This document shows positions 7,620 to 14,569 of a DNA stretch of 21,870 nucleotides, piece after piece (the first letter of the stretch is position 1; each line of letters starts with the position of its first letter). Position numbers and translations under genes: made by a program. The notes under the pieces were generated by a model. It was not told the DNA's origin and ran no database searches. It saw only the letters and a program-made list of their open reading frames with translations. Source of the stretch: Anaerobacillus sp. (lineage in GTDB: Bacteria; Bacillota; Bacilli; Bacillales; Anaerobacillaceae); contig SKSA01000176.1 of NCBI GenBank assembly GCA_007118195.1, positions 1 to 21,870 of the forward strand, in the 5' to 3' direction.

Positions 7620-7811
7620 ATGAAAATTTATGTTCAAGAACAACGCGTCACAATAGTAGGAAAAGCATGGCAAGTTAAATACTTACTAAAAAAGTACATG
7701 AACAAATATACAACCGTTCAAGAATTGATTGATGCGCGAAAAACAGAAGAAACTCGCTTATCGATGTCAACTAATGAAAGGATTCCCTACAACCGTATGT
7801 CTCAAAATTAA
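7620..7811 (+). CDS. mciZ: MciZ-like inhibitor of FtsZ ring formation, with long tail
   Basis: In B. subtilis MciZ is a 40-residue mother-cell peptide made under sigma-E. It caps FtsZ filaments and blocks Z-ring assembly during sporulation. Here the first 40 residues fit that pattern: a short beta strand RVTIVGKAW followed by an amphipathic helix QVKYLLKKYMNKY. The VGKAW core is shared with the B. subtilis peptide as I remember it. The predicted protein is 63 aa, adding about 22 mostly polar residues (TEETRLSMSTNERIPYNRMS). ATG 7620 lies 11 nt after GGGAG; the frame is open upstream but without a better site. Its location divergent from nudF agrees with Bacillus. A sigma-E -10-like CATAAAGT occurs at 7560-7567, but I see no good -35. 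Confidence 0.8.
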   Translation: MKIYVQEQRVTIVGKAWQVKYLLKKYMNKYTTVQELIDARKTEETRLSMSTNERIPYNRMSQN

Positions 7812-7899
7812 GGATACAAGTAGGATATTTCTTCGGTGGGTGGTTCCAAAATTCTATAAAGTAATGCAATAATTTTAAGATCTTGTCATAAAGCACAAG

Positions 7900-8976
7900 T
7901 TAGTTTTCACTACTGTCTAGTAACCACTTTATTGCCGCAGTGACCCCTAAAAAAAACAGGGGATCGTCTTTATATTGTCTGCCCATGGTCTGAAGTGGGA
8001 TTGAACTCTTACTTAAACAATGTTTCATTACTTCTTCAAGAGGATCTTTTAAGACCCATTGAACATGATGTTTCTCACATATTTCTTCCACTTGCTTTTT
8101 TATTTTTTCACCGATTTCACCGTTAACCGTTGGTAGTGGTAAAATACTTTGTGCATAGGTGAATTTTATCATAGATGTAAACGTATGGTGGCTAATACCA
8201 CGATGACGTTCCCGTTTATCCGTTTCTGATAGCCTCGGTATCCAAACAGGAACCCCATTTAAGCTCCCAACCGTATTCGCCCAAGCTGCTTGTTCAACAC
8301 CGCTAAAGCCATAGGAAGTACCAGAACCTACTACTCCAGGGCCTAACGTCACAAAAATAACATCTCCTTTTAAAACCTCACTAGCAAATTGTAATGCGGT
8401 ATGTAGGTTTATAGCCTCATATGTGCCCCCGAAAGCTTGACCTATGGTAATCGTTAAAAAACGCTCATCTTGGTTTAATGTTCGGACGTGGTTACTAACA
8501 CTTAACGGAATACTCGCTTCGTCACTAATAATCACTACCATTTTTCCATCTTTCTTTAAGAAATCCATTGCCCAAAAGCAAATCGGTATCATACTATGAA
8601 GCTCTCCTATTAATATTTTTTTTCCTTCTAAAGAGAACGGTTGTTTAAATAAATAGTGATACTTGCTTTCTTGAGCCTCTACAGCTAATACACTGAGTTG
8701 GTTAGGTAAGTACCGAGCCTTCATAATATGTCCGTTTTGAATAAGATTCTCTTTTGGCAATGACCGTAAAACATGTGTTACGAAATCCATTCCTCCTGTT
8801 CCTAGTTTAAGCTCTGTTGAGGTCACATTGACAATAACTTCATCATTCACCTTAGCTTTAGGTGTTAATTGGAGGTATAACATCGCCTTTTTTGCACTTG
8901 TTGAAGTTTTTAGTAATTGAATTTCGTCGTCCTCGTATAAGATACCTTCGACAATAGCTCTTTTTTCTATATACAT
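7900..8976 (-). CDS. DUF3866 family protein, function unknown
   Basis: This 358-aa soluble protein matches the DUF3866 family of Firmicutes in its overall pattern. Visible features are an N-terminal beta-rich region with GTGGMDFV (about 59-66) and the HIMKARY block. A Rossmann-like central part contains LGPGVVGSGTSYGFSGVEQ, and the signature RERHRGISHHTFTSM follows with paired His. The conserved Gly-rich and His motifs suggest a ligand-binding or enzymatic role, but I know of no demonstrated activity and propose none. ATG 8976 has GAGGAG 8 nt upstream. It stands alone between mciZ and an aldo/keto reductase, convergent with the first and divergent from the second. No strong terminator is visible in the 88 nt after mciZ. 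Confidence 0.8.
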   Translation of the reverse strand: MYIEKRAIVEGILYEDDEIQLLKTSTSAKKAMLYLQLTPKAKVNDEVIVNVTSTELKLGTGGMDFVTHVLRSLPKENLIQNGHIMKARYLPNQLSVLAVEAQESKYHYLFKQPFSLEGKKILIGELHSMIPICFWAMDFLKKDGKMVVIISDEASIPLSVSNHVRTLNQDERFLTITIGQAFGGTYEAINLHTALQFASEVLKGDVIFVTLGPGVVGSGTSYGFSGVEQAAWANTVGSLNGVPVWIPRLSETDKRERHRGISHHTFTSMIKFTYAQSILPLPTVNGEIGEKIKKQVEEICEKHHVQWVLKDPLEEVMKHCLSKSSIPLQTMGRQYKDDPLFFLGVTAAIKWLLDSSEN

Positions 8977-9010
8977 ATACGGTTCTCCTCGTCATTTAAC
9001 TTACTCACTC

Positions 9011-9067
9011 ATCGAATTTTAGAGGCTCACTCAAGGAAATCGACCGAGCATTTCTTTTTTCATAAAA
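9011..9067 (-). repeat. Intergenic repeat R1 (partial copy)
   Basis: This holds the conserved core ATCGAAT-TTAGAGGCTC, then an arm (TCGACCGAGCATTTC), a T-run and CATA, as in copies R2-R4. The opposite arm is missing. Its last 25 bases (9040-9064) are identical to R4 at 21404-21428. It lies between divergent DUF3866 and aldo/keto reductase genes. Strand is given as the presumed RNA orientation. Confidence 0.7.
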
Positions 9068-9105
9068 ACATTATTTCCTGTCAGCAACTATTTAATCTTC
9101 ATTAA

Positions 9106-9134
9106 TTGATATCAACTTTAATCATTGCTATTGT
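9106..9134 (+). promoter_or_regulatory. Possible promoter of the aldo/keto reductase gene
   Basis: TTGATA (9106-9111) and TATTGT (9129-9134) are 17 nt apart, about 30 nt before the start codon. The -10 is a weak match. Confidence 0.4.
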
Positions 9135-9163
9135 AATACTAGGATTGTTAAGGAGGTAAGAAA

Positions 9164-10078
9164 ATGGAAAAAAGAAAAATTGGTCATTCAAACTTATACG
9201 CTTCAGCGATTGGTTTAGGATGTATGTCATTAGATCCTGACCATAATGAAAGCGAATATATTATACATAAGGCAATTGATTACGGTATTAATTATTTTGA
9301 CACTGCCGATTTATATCAATTTGGGAAAAATGAACAACTTTTAGGTAAAGCGTTAAAAGGGAAGCGAGACGATATCATTATAGCAACGAAAGGAGGAAAT
9401 GAATGGAACGAGACTAAAGATAGTTGGAAATGGAATCCGACAAAACGATATATTAAAGAAGCCGTAAAAAACAGTGTGAAGCGGCTACAAACAGATTATA
9501 TTGATTTATACCAACTACACGGGGGTACAACCAGTGATCCCATCGACGAAACGATTGAAGCGTTTGAAGAACTTATGTCAGAGGGGTGGATTCGCTATTA
9601 TGGAATTTCATCGATTCGTCCGAACGTCATCAAAGAATATGTACAAAAGTCAAATATAGTTAGTGTAATGATGCAATACAGTTTACTAGATGTAAGGCCT
9701 GAAGAAGAAATGGTCGACTTGTTACAAGAGAATCAAATTAGTGTACTTGCACGCGGTCCACTTGCAAAAGGCCTTTTAACAGAAAGGTATTATGATAAAC
9801 TAACTGAAGACGGTTATTTGAGTTACTCAAAAAAAGAGTTACAAACTACACTTATCAAGCTACAAAGCTGGGCAAATGAAGAGGGGTATTCATTACATGA
9901 AATAGCTCTTCATTATTGCTTAGGAAATAAGGCTGTAGCCACTGTAATTCAAGGATGTAGTACAATTGAACAATTATATGAGAATATTTCTACAGCAAAA
10001 AAAAGAAGCCTTTCATTAAATCAATTATCAGAAATACAAAAAATATTAAAAGTAGATAAATATCATTTGCACCGTTGA
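9164..10078 (+). CDS. Aldo/keto reductase, YqkF-like
   Basis: This is a 304-aa NADPH-type oxidoreductase of the aldo/keto reductase superfamily (TIM barrel). The catalytic tetrad is complete: Asp46 and Tyr51 (DTADLY), Lys76 (IATKGG) and His119 (QLHGG). The cofactor-end motifs include ARGPLAKGLLT and QGCSTIEQLYENI. The N-terminus, IGHSNLYASAIGLGCM, is typical. ATG 9164 follows a perfect AAGGAGGT at 7 nt. The gene occupies the place of B. subtilis yqkF near nudF. The physiological substrate is unknown. No T-rich terminator follows on this strand. Confidence 0.93.
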   Translation: MEKRKIGHSNLYASAIGLGCMSLDPDHNESEYIIHKAIDYGINYFDTADLYQFGKNEQLLGKALKGKRDDIIIATKGGNEWNETKDSWKWNPTKRYIKEAVKNSVKRLQTDYIDLYQLHGGTTSDPIDETIEAFEELMSEGWIRYYGISSIRPNVIKEYVQKSNIVSVMMQYSLLDVRPEEEMVDLLQENQISVLARGPLAKGLLTERYYDKLTEDGYLSYSKKELQTTLIKLQSWANEEGYSLHEIALHYCLGNKAVATVIQGCSTIEQLYENISTAKKRSLSLNQLSEIQKILKVDKYHLHR

Positions 10079-10130
10079 CTAAGCACAAAATCATTAATCT
10101 TTTTGAAAAAACGTTTTATATTTTGAAAAA

Positions 10131-10167
10131 AATATAAACTCACCTCAAGAACGTTTATTGAGGTGAG
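10131..10167 (-). terminator. Terminator of the fluC - thioredoxin-like operon
   Basis: A 10-bp perfect stem CTCACCTCAA (10139-10148) pairs with 10158-10167 around a 9-nt loop. The minus-strand 3' side is U-rich. On the plus strand the tail is poor, so it probably serves the minus-strand operon only. Confidence 0.75.
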
Positions 10168-10188
10168 CAAACTTTATGATATTATTCG

Positions 10189-10860
10189 TTACTCTAATAT
10201 CTTCTCAACTTGAAGTTCTAACATTTCATAATTTACCTCACCACGAATAACTTGTTGAATCCTTCCACCTTCGTCTAAAATGTATGTGGCAGGGATTGAC
10301 CTAACTCGATAAAGGGTTTCAACCATCCCTCGAAGATTTGCACTATAATTAGCATGATCAACAAAATTAGGGAACGTGACATTGAATTCATTCATAAATT
10401 CATCTGTAGCACCGACACTTTTTTCTAAAGTTGACATATTCACACCAACAACTTTAACACCTTTACCGTCATAGTTTTCATGTAGCTTAATTAAATCTGG
10501 CATTTCCCTCCTACAAGGTGGACACCACGAAGCCCAAAGATTTAAAACAACTATTTCACCACGGAAAGAAGATAACGAGCCTTCCTCATCTGTACCCCAG
10601 ATCGGAAGAGTAAAATCTGGAGCATACATTCCAATTAGTAACCCGACCTCATCTTTCGTTAATGACGCCGCACTAGATGAACTATTTTCATTTTGATTAT
10701 TAAAATCAAGGTCACCACTTTGCTCTTCAACGTTATCCTCATCATTCGTAGTAACGTAAGTCATTTGATCATCTTTCACTGTGTTATCAACAAAAACATA
10801 AACAATGAAAGATATAGCAACAATTGAAATGACAATGTTTAAAAATCGTTTATTCGACAT
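10189..10860 (-). CDS. Membrane-anchored thiol-disulfide oxidoreductase, TlpA/ResA-like
   Basis: This 223-aa protein has an N-terminal membrane anchor (about 8-24). A low-complexity acidic and Ser/Asn linker follows (about 28-66). The extracytoplasmic thioredoxin-fold domain carries the redox motif WCPPC (Cys113, Cys116) in LWASWCPPCRREMP and the cis-Pro at position 190 (RSIPATYI). The anchor plus CxxC suggests a role like ResA or StoA, reducing disulfides of exported proteins such as apocytochromes or spore factors. The specific client cannot be told from sequence. It lies 61 nt after the second fluC gene and is probably in the same operon. A terminator follows immediately. The acidic linker is compatible with life at high pH but is not proof. 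Confidence 0.88.
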   Translation of the reverse strand: MSNKRFLNIVISIVAISFIVYVFVDNTVKDDQMTYVTTNDEDNVEEQSGDLDFNNQNENSSSSAASLTKDEVGLLIGMYAPDFTLPIWGTDEEGSLSSFRGEIVVLNLWASWCPPCRREMPDLIKLHENYDGKGVKVVGVNMSTLEKSVGATDEFMNEFNVTFPNFVDHANYSANLRGMVETLYRVRSIPATYILDEGGRIQQVIRGEVNYEMLELQVEKILE

Positions 10861-10921
10861 AACAAACCCCCTTAGGTATTATTTTAATAGAAGGGAACTA
10901 AAATGTTAATCGAACATTTTG

Positions 10922-11302
10922 TTAACGATTTCCGAGCATAAAGCCTATATAAAAAAACAAAATGGAAATTATGATCGTTGAACCTACATAAATAAAGGCT
11001 TTTTTTATTTTGCGATCTCTTAATAATTGCACCGTTTCAACACTAAAGGTTGAAAATGTCGTAAAAGCTCCAAAAAAGCCTAATCCGATTAATAAAAATA
11101 GTGGTGATTCGTATATAATCGGATCGAGCTCATGAAAGAAAATTCCTAAAAATACCCCAAGACCAAAAGATCCAATGACATTAACGGTTAACATTGCAAT
11201 TGGGATCGGTGGGTGCTGGAATCTTTTCATAATGAACACTCCAACAACATAGCGTAACATTGCCCCGATTCCTCCACCTAACATAACTAACAGAGTATTC
11301 AT
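10922..11302 (-). CDS. crcB: Fluoride channel subunit FluC (canonical F-box copy)
   Basis: FluC/CrcB proteins are dimeric four-helix channels that export fluoride. This 126-aa copy has GAMLRY (Arg17), TVNVIGSFGLG with pore Asn41, and an intact F-box GAFTTFSTF (Phe83, Phe86). Positive charges cluster in loop 1 (Lys26, Arg27) and loop 3 (RDRKIKK, about 95-101). By the positive-inside rule this gives an N-out/C-out orientation, opposite to the upstream paralogue. Its ATG (11302) overlaps the upstream stop as TAATG, so the two are translationally coupled. Together they probably form an antiparallel heterodimer, which is inference from family knowledge. Confidence 0.93.
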   Translation of the reverse strand: MNTLLVMLGGGIGAMLRYVVGVFIMKRFQHPPIPIAMLTVNVIGSFGLGVFLGIFFHELDPIIYESPLFLLIGLGFFGAFTTFSTFSVETVQLLRDRKIKKAFIYVGSTIIISILFFYIGFMLGNR

Positions 11303-11718
11303 TAACCTTCACCTACTCTTCTTGACAGTTGATATTTTGCTCCACCTTTTTCCCCAATTATAAATCCTAAAAATGCAAGAAGCACTCCACCTATTACAGA
11401 AATAAATAAATATGTAACCAGTAAAAGCCATAGTTCAGCAACTAAAAGATGATAAAAATCTGCTGCTAACGTTGACATTGTTGTAAATCCTCCACAAAAC
11501 CCAACACCTAAGCCTGTTTTTAACGTTTCATTTATTTTCACATGTATAACGAAACCAGTTAATATTCCTAGTACCAAGCTCCCAATTAAGTTTTCTAAAG
11601 CAGTCCCTAAAGGAAATAATAATGTCAAAGTTTGGAGGTTAATTGCGTATCTAAACAGTGTCCCTAAAGCACCTCCGATGGCAATTGCTATTAAAGTTAA
11701 GCATAACTTTTTATTCAT
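11302..11718 (-). CDS. crcB: Fluoride channel subunit FluC (divergent F-box copy)
   Basis: This 138-aa FluC paralogue has four membrane helices, GTLFRY (Arg23) and ENLIGSLVLG with Asn43. The signature reads GGFTTMSTL, so both F-box phenylalanines are replaced (Met81, Leu84). Positive residues lie at the N-terminus (NKK), in loop 2 (about 59-68) and in a basic C-terminal tail (EKGGAKYQLSRR). This predicts N-in/C-in, opposite to its partner. The ATG at 11718 has only a weak purine-rich ribosome site. I looked for a fluoride riboswitch in the 100 nt upstream and found none. It is the first gene of the fluC-fluC-thioredoxin operon. Repeat element R2 lies in its upstream region. Confidence 0.9.
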   Translation of the reverse strand: MNKKLCLTLIAIAIGGALGTLFRYAINLQTLTLLFPLGTALENLIGSLVLGILTGFVIHVKINETLKTGLGVGFCGGFTTMSTLAADFYHLLVAELWLLLVTYLFISVIGGVLLAFLGFIIGEKGGAKYQLSRRVGEG

Positions 11719-12225
11719 AAAACCACTTCTCTTTCAAGGAAGTTATTACCGTTTAAAAGTATAATCAACATTTTAAGTAGATTCAATATAAGAAGCTTGA
11801 TCAAGAAAGTCGACCAATAACTTTTTTCATACAAAAACACTCATGACGGCATGTCTTCCGCCACCATCTAAAACGAAAAAGGCGGACGATTTCCTTCTCT
11901 TCGCTGTGACCTTCTATCGAATCTCAGAGGCTCGTTCATGAAATCATCCGCCTTTTTTTCATACAAAACGCTCATGACGGGCACTTGTCACCATCTAATA
12001 GCGAAAAAGGCGAATGATTTCCTTCTCTTCGCTGTGACCTCCTATCGAATCTCAGAGGCTCGTTCATGAAATCATCCGCCTTTTTTTCATACAAAACCCT
12101 CATGGCGATAATCCATCACCATCTCAGTTGAAAAAGTTCTTTATAATAGCTTTTATATTTGCTAGAATAAAAAGCAGTGGATTTTTGATACTATTATTTA
12201 CCCTTTTTAGGGAAAGGAGAAAGCT
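11719..12225. other. Long divergent intergenic region between fluC and uppP
   Basis: This 507-nt spacer holds repeat cluster R2 (11805-12123) and no gene. The 86 nt next to fluC are plain AT-rich sequence. The 100 nt next to uppP contain AT-rich promoter-like stretches that I could not resolve into a convincing -35/-10 pair. Confidence 0.8.
11805..12123 (-). repeat. Intergenic repeat cluster R2: two full units plus one partial
   Basis: The period is about 128-132 bp, with the word CATACAAAA at 11828, 11960 and 12088. Each full unit is a long hairpin with arms of about 14 bp (11880-11893 with 11940-11953, and an equivalent pair near 12008-12021 and 12068-12081). Each encloses 46 nt with the words CTTCGCTGTGACC and CTCAGAGGCTCGTTCATG. 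The arms are flanked outside by runs of T or A. Between units lies a second small hairpin in the context CTCATGACGG..CACCATC. The single mismatch in each long stem is a G-U wobble only if the minus strand is the RNA. Confidence 0.85.
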
Positions 12226-13056
12226 ATGTCCATAATAGAAGCAATCATTTTTGGCATTGTCCAAGGGTTAACTGAGTTTTTGCCTATTTCTAGTACTGCT
12301 CATATTGTCATTACTCAACTTATTTTAGGAACGACTTTTCCTGGATTAACGTTTGAAATTTACTTACATATCGCTTCAATATTTGCGGTGATGATTTACT
12401 TTAGAAAAGATTTAATCCAAGTCATTGTCGGTTTTTTTAGTTACTTTACATCTAGAACTAAAGAGAATCGAGTACAGTTTTTGTTCGGACTTTATATTAT
12501 CGTTGCAACAATTATTACCGGTGGGCTAGGACTAGTTCTAAGTGACTTTATCGGGGTCACGATGAAAACTCCGCCTTTTATTGCTGGCGCCTTAATCGTT
12601 ACTGGATTTGGATTAATTTTTATTGAAAGAGTTCACCGTTACGGCTCACGCACTGAAAAAGATATGACATTTTTGGACTCAATTATTGTTGGTTTAGGAC
12701 AAACCCTTGCTGTTTTACCTGGGATCTCTCGTTCTGGCTCAACATTAATTGTAGCCCTTCTTGTTGGGCTAAACCGTGAGACAGCTGTTCGCTACTCATT
12801 TTTACTTGCTATTCCAGTTATTCTAGGTTCAACAGTTTTAGCAGTCGGTGATGTAAGTACTGAAGTATTCGCTGCGATTGGTACACCTGCACTAGTAATC
12901 TCATTTATCACAACTTTTATTTTTTCTTGGCTAGGAATTATCTGGCTCATTGATTTCTTAAAAAGAAGTAAATTAATCTATTTTGCCATTTATTGTTTCG
13001 TTGTCGCTATTTTAGTATTCTTATTTCTTGAACCAACAACAGTTATTGACATTTAA
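12226..13056 (+). CDS. uppP: Undecaprenyl-diphosphatase
   Basis: UppP (BacA) dephosphorylates undecaprenyl pyrophosphate at the membrane. This recycles the lipid carrier for peptidoglycan and gives bacitracin tolerance. The 276-aa protein is polytopic. It contains both catalytic motifs: GLTEFLPISSTAH (Glu17, Ser22/23, His26) and PGISRSGST (Ser168, Arg169, Ser170). ATG 12226 follows AAAGGAG by 6 nt. The gene is monocistronic between repeat cluster R2 and a bidirectional terminator. BcrC-type phosphatases do the same job but belong to an unrelated family. Confidence 0.96.
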   Translation: MSIIEAIIFGIVQGLTEFLPISSTAHIVITQLILGTTFPGLTFEIYLHIASIFAVMIYFRKDLIQVIVGFFSYFTSRTKENRVQFLFGLYIIVATIITGGLGLVLSDFIGVTMKTPPFIAGALIVTGFGLIFIERVHRYGSRTEKDMTFLDSIIVGLGQTLAVLPGISRSGSTLIVALLVGLNRETAVRYSFLLAIPVILGSTVLAVGDVSTEVFAAIGTPALVISFITTFIFSWLGIIWLIDFLKRSKLIYFAIYCFVVAILVFLFLEPTTVIDI

Positions 13057-13106
13057 ATAACCAAAAAGAGAGGATGGCACTTGCCATCCTCTCTCTTTGG
13101 TTATTT
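13055..13106. terminator. Bidirectional terminator shared by uppP and the CobW gene
   Basis: A 24-bp stem with one mismatch (13055-13078 with 13083-13106) and a 4-nt loop lies between two convergent genes. A and T runs lie in the outer parts of both arms. Each outer arm includes or abuts a stop codon. Confidence 0.9.
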
Positions 13107-14099
13107 AAACGTATCTTCAAATGACTTAACGATAGCGTCACTGTTTAAATCAGTGCCAATTAAAATCATGCAAGGCTCCACATTAGTTTTCGTTTTTAAG
13201 CGATTTAATATTAACTGTTCCGAAGAATATTGAAATTGAAATAACCCTACCGTCTCTTTTAATTGAACTATTCCCTTACCCCGAACTAAAGTTTTAGGAA
13301 GTTGTTTTAACCATCTTTCTAACTGCAATCGATCGATAGGCCTTTTTAATGCAATTTGTATCGCTTGAAATGAATGGTTATGAGTATGCTCTTGGCAAGT
13401 GTGCTCTCCACTGCAACCACACATACTAGACTCTAGTAAATTCAGTGCTGATTTGTTACCTCGGCTAGTTACTATGCGTCTTTCCATTAGTTCCCTAATG
13501 TCCACATTCCCATAACTCGCCTCCACAACAGGGGCATCACTTCTCTTTATTTGTTCGACCTTCTTTTTAACTTTTTCAAATTCCTTCTCATTGATTAAAT
13601 CTATTTTATTCAAAAGAATATAGGTACTCGTAGTAATTTGAGACTTTAAAACTGTACGTACTTCTTTAGAACTTGAAAAAATACTTTGATATTCTAAATA
13701 CTTACTCGCATCAAGTAAGTTAATAACTGAATACAAATCAATATGATTAATTAGAAGTGGCTCGGTAAGAGCATCAACAATTTCTAAAGGGTTAGCAACT
13801 CCTGTACCTTCAATTAGTAAAATATCTGGAGTATCTTCTTTACTTAAAGAAGTTAAAAAAGAATATAATTCCTTCGTAAAATCCCCTTGAATTGAACAAC
13901 AAATACAACCATTCAGCATTTCTAGTACATTTTCATCACTAAATAACTCTTCTTCAACATTTGTTTCACCAATTTCATTTAAAACAATCGCCGGTTTAAG
14001 ATTTTGTTCTTTATAATAAGTAAGTATTTTTTGCAGTAAAGTGGTCTTTCCACTTCCTAAAAAACCAGTAATTATATAAGCAGGTACTGTTTTTATCAT
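13101..14099 (-). CDS. CobW/COG0523 family GTPase, putative metal chaperone
   Basis: This 332-aa G3E GTPase has Walker A GFLGSGKTT (12-20), the family metal site GCICC (Cys65, Cys67, Cys68), EGTG (97-100) and NKID (164-167). A Cys/His-rich segment lies at 227-242 (Cys227, 229, 235; His233, 238, 240, 242), followed by the CobW C-terminal domain. Members include B. subtilis ZagA (YciC), which delivers zinc during starvation; others serve cobalt or nickel. The His/Cys cluster favours zinc here, by inference. I chose ATG 14099 because GGAGG lies 5 nt upstream. The open frame continues 32 codons upstream through a palindrome and is unlikely to be coding. It is divergent from the YcgR/YcgQ genes and convergent with uppP. 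Confidence 0.92.
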   Translation of the reverse strand: MIKTVPAYIITGFLGSGKTTLLQKILTYYKEQNLKPAIVLNEIGETNVEEELFSDENVLEMLNGCICCSIQGDFTKELYSFLTSLSKEDTPDILLIEGTGVANPLEIVDALTEPLLINHIDLYSVINLLDASKYLEYQSIFSSSKEVRTVLKSQITTSTYILLNKIDLINEKEFEKVKKKVEQIKRSDAPVVEASYGNVDIRELMERRIVTSRGNKSALNLLESSMCGCSGEHTCQEHTHNHSFQAIQIALKRPIDRLQLERWLKQLPKTLVRGKGIVQLKETVGLFQFQYSSEQLILNRLKTKTNVEPCMILIGTDLNSDAIVKSFEDTFK

Positions 14100-14116
14100 C
14101 GTATCCTCCACCTTCA

Positions 14117-14142
14117 TTATGCTAAATTTAAATTTAGCATAA
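14117..14142. promoter_or_regulatory. Perfect 26-bp palindrome in the CobW gene leader
   Basis: The half-site TTATGCTAAATTT is followed directly by its exact complement. It lies 17 nt before the CobW start codon, just upstream of the ribosome site. This is a good candidate operator for a dimeric regulator, or a hairpin in the leader. It does not match the Zur or MntR consensus I know. Confidence 0.55.
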
Positions 14143-14172
14143 GAAAGAAAAAACCTCAAATAAGAATCATTA

Positions 14173-14406
14173 CTTTTTATATACAAAACCCTCATGACGG
14201 CATTCCGTCACCATCAACCATGAAAATTGACGACTGAGTTCCCTCACTTCGCTGTAAGGCTACTGATCTCAATCACATCATGAGATACATCTTAGAGAAA
14301 TCACCGTGCAGCTTTGCGACGAGTAACCGCAGGAGCAACTTCTATCGGATTTTAGAGGCTCGTTCGTGAATCTCAGTCGTCAAAATCTTATTTTTCATAC
14401 AAAACA
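14173..14406 (-). repeat. Intergenic repeat R3 with internal expansion
   Basis: This has the same architecture as R2. The small hairpin TGACGGCATTCCGTCA (in the same CTCATG..CACCATC frame) is followed by a 12-bp perfect stem, TTGACGACTGAG (14227-14238) with 14372-14383. The word TTTTTCATACAAAA closes the unit. Stem sequence differs from R2 yet remains complementary. The enclosed segment is 133 nt, against 46 in R2. About 84 nt are inserted between the words CTTCGCTGT and TTCTATCG. Confidence 0.8.
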
Positions 14407-14569
14407 ATAGTTTTTGTTGAAAAAGGTATAAATAGGTCGATTCAAAAAGGCTTTGTTTATGTTACAATACAATAATGAATATTTGATTATAATTTCTACT
14501 TTTAAAAGCAAAGCAGCTTGGCTTTTAAAAATAGTCATCCATTAAAATTATTTATAGGAGTAGATCATT
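14407..14569 (+). promoter_or_regulatory. Promoter and leader region of the ycgR-ycgQ genes
   Basis: TTCAAA (14441-14446) and TACAAT (14463-14468) are 16 nt apart. A leader stem of 10 bp follows (14500-14509 with 14521-14530, TTTTAAAAGC and complement) without a T-run. No riboswitch that I know was recognised. Confidence 0.4.

Noticed and set aside
11719..11830. Fluoride riboswitch upstream of the fluC pair
   Set aside because: I found none of the conserved crcB-motif words or the pseudoknot layout in this segment.
11805..12123. Tandem repeats as a CRISPR array
   Set aside because: Units are about 130 bp with long internal stems and no unique spacers of 25-40 nt between short identical repeats; no cas genes are present.
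14100..14195. 32-codon N-terminal extension of the CobW GTPase
   Set aside because: It runs through the palindrome, lacks a ribosome site, and the family begins just before the Walker A motif, as with ATG 14099.
14407..14569. Zur box upstream of ycgR
   Set aside because: The best candidate near 14484 has only about 9 of 14 matches to the Bacillus Zur consensus.
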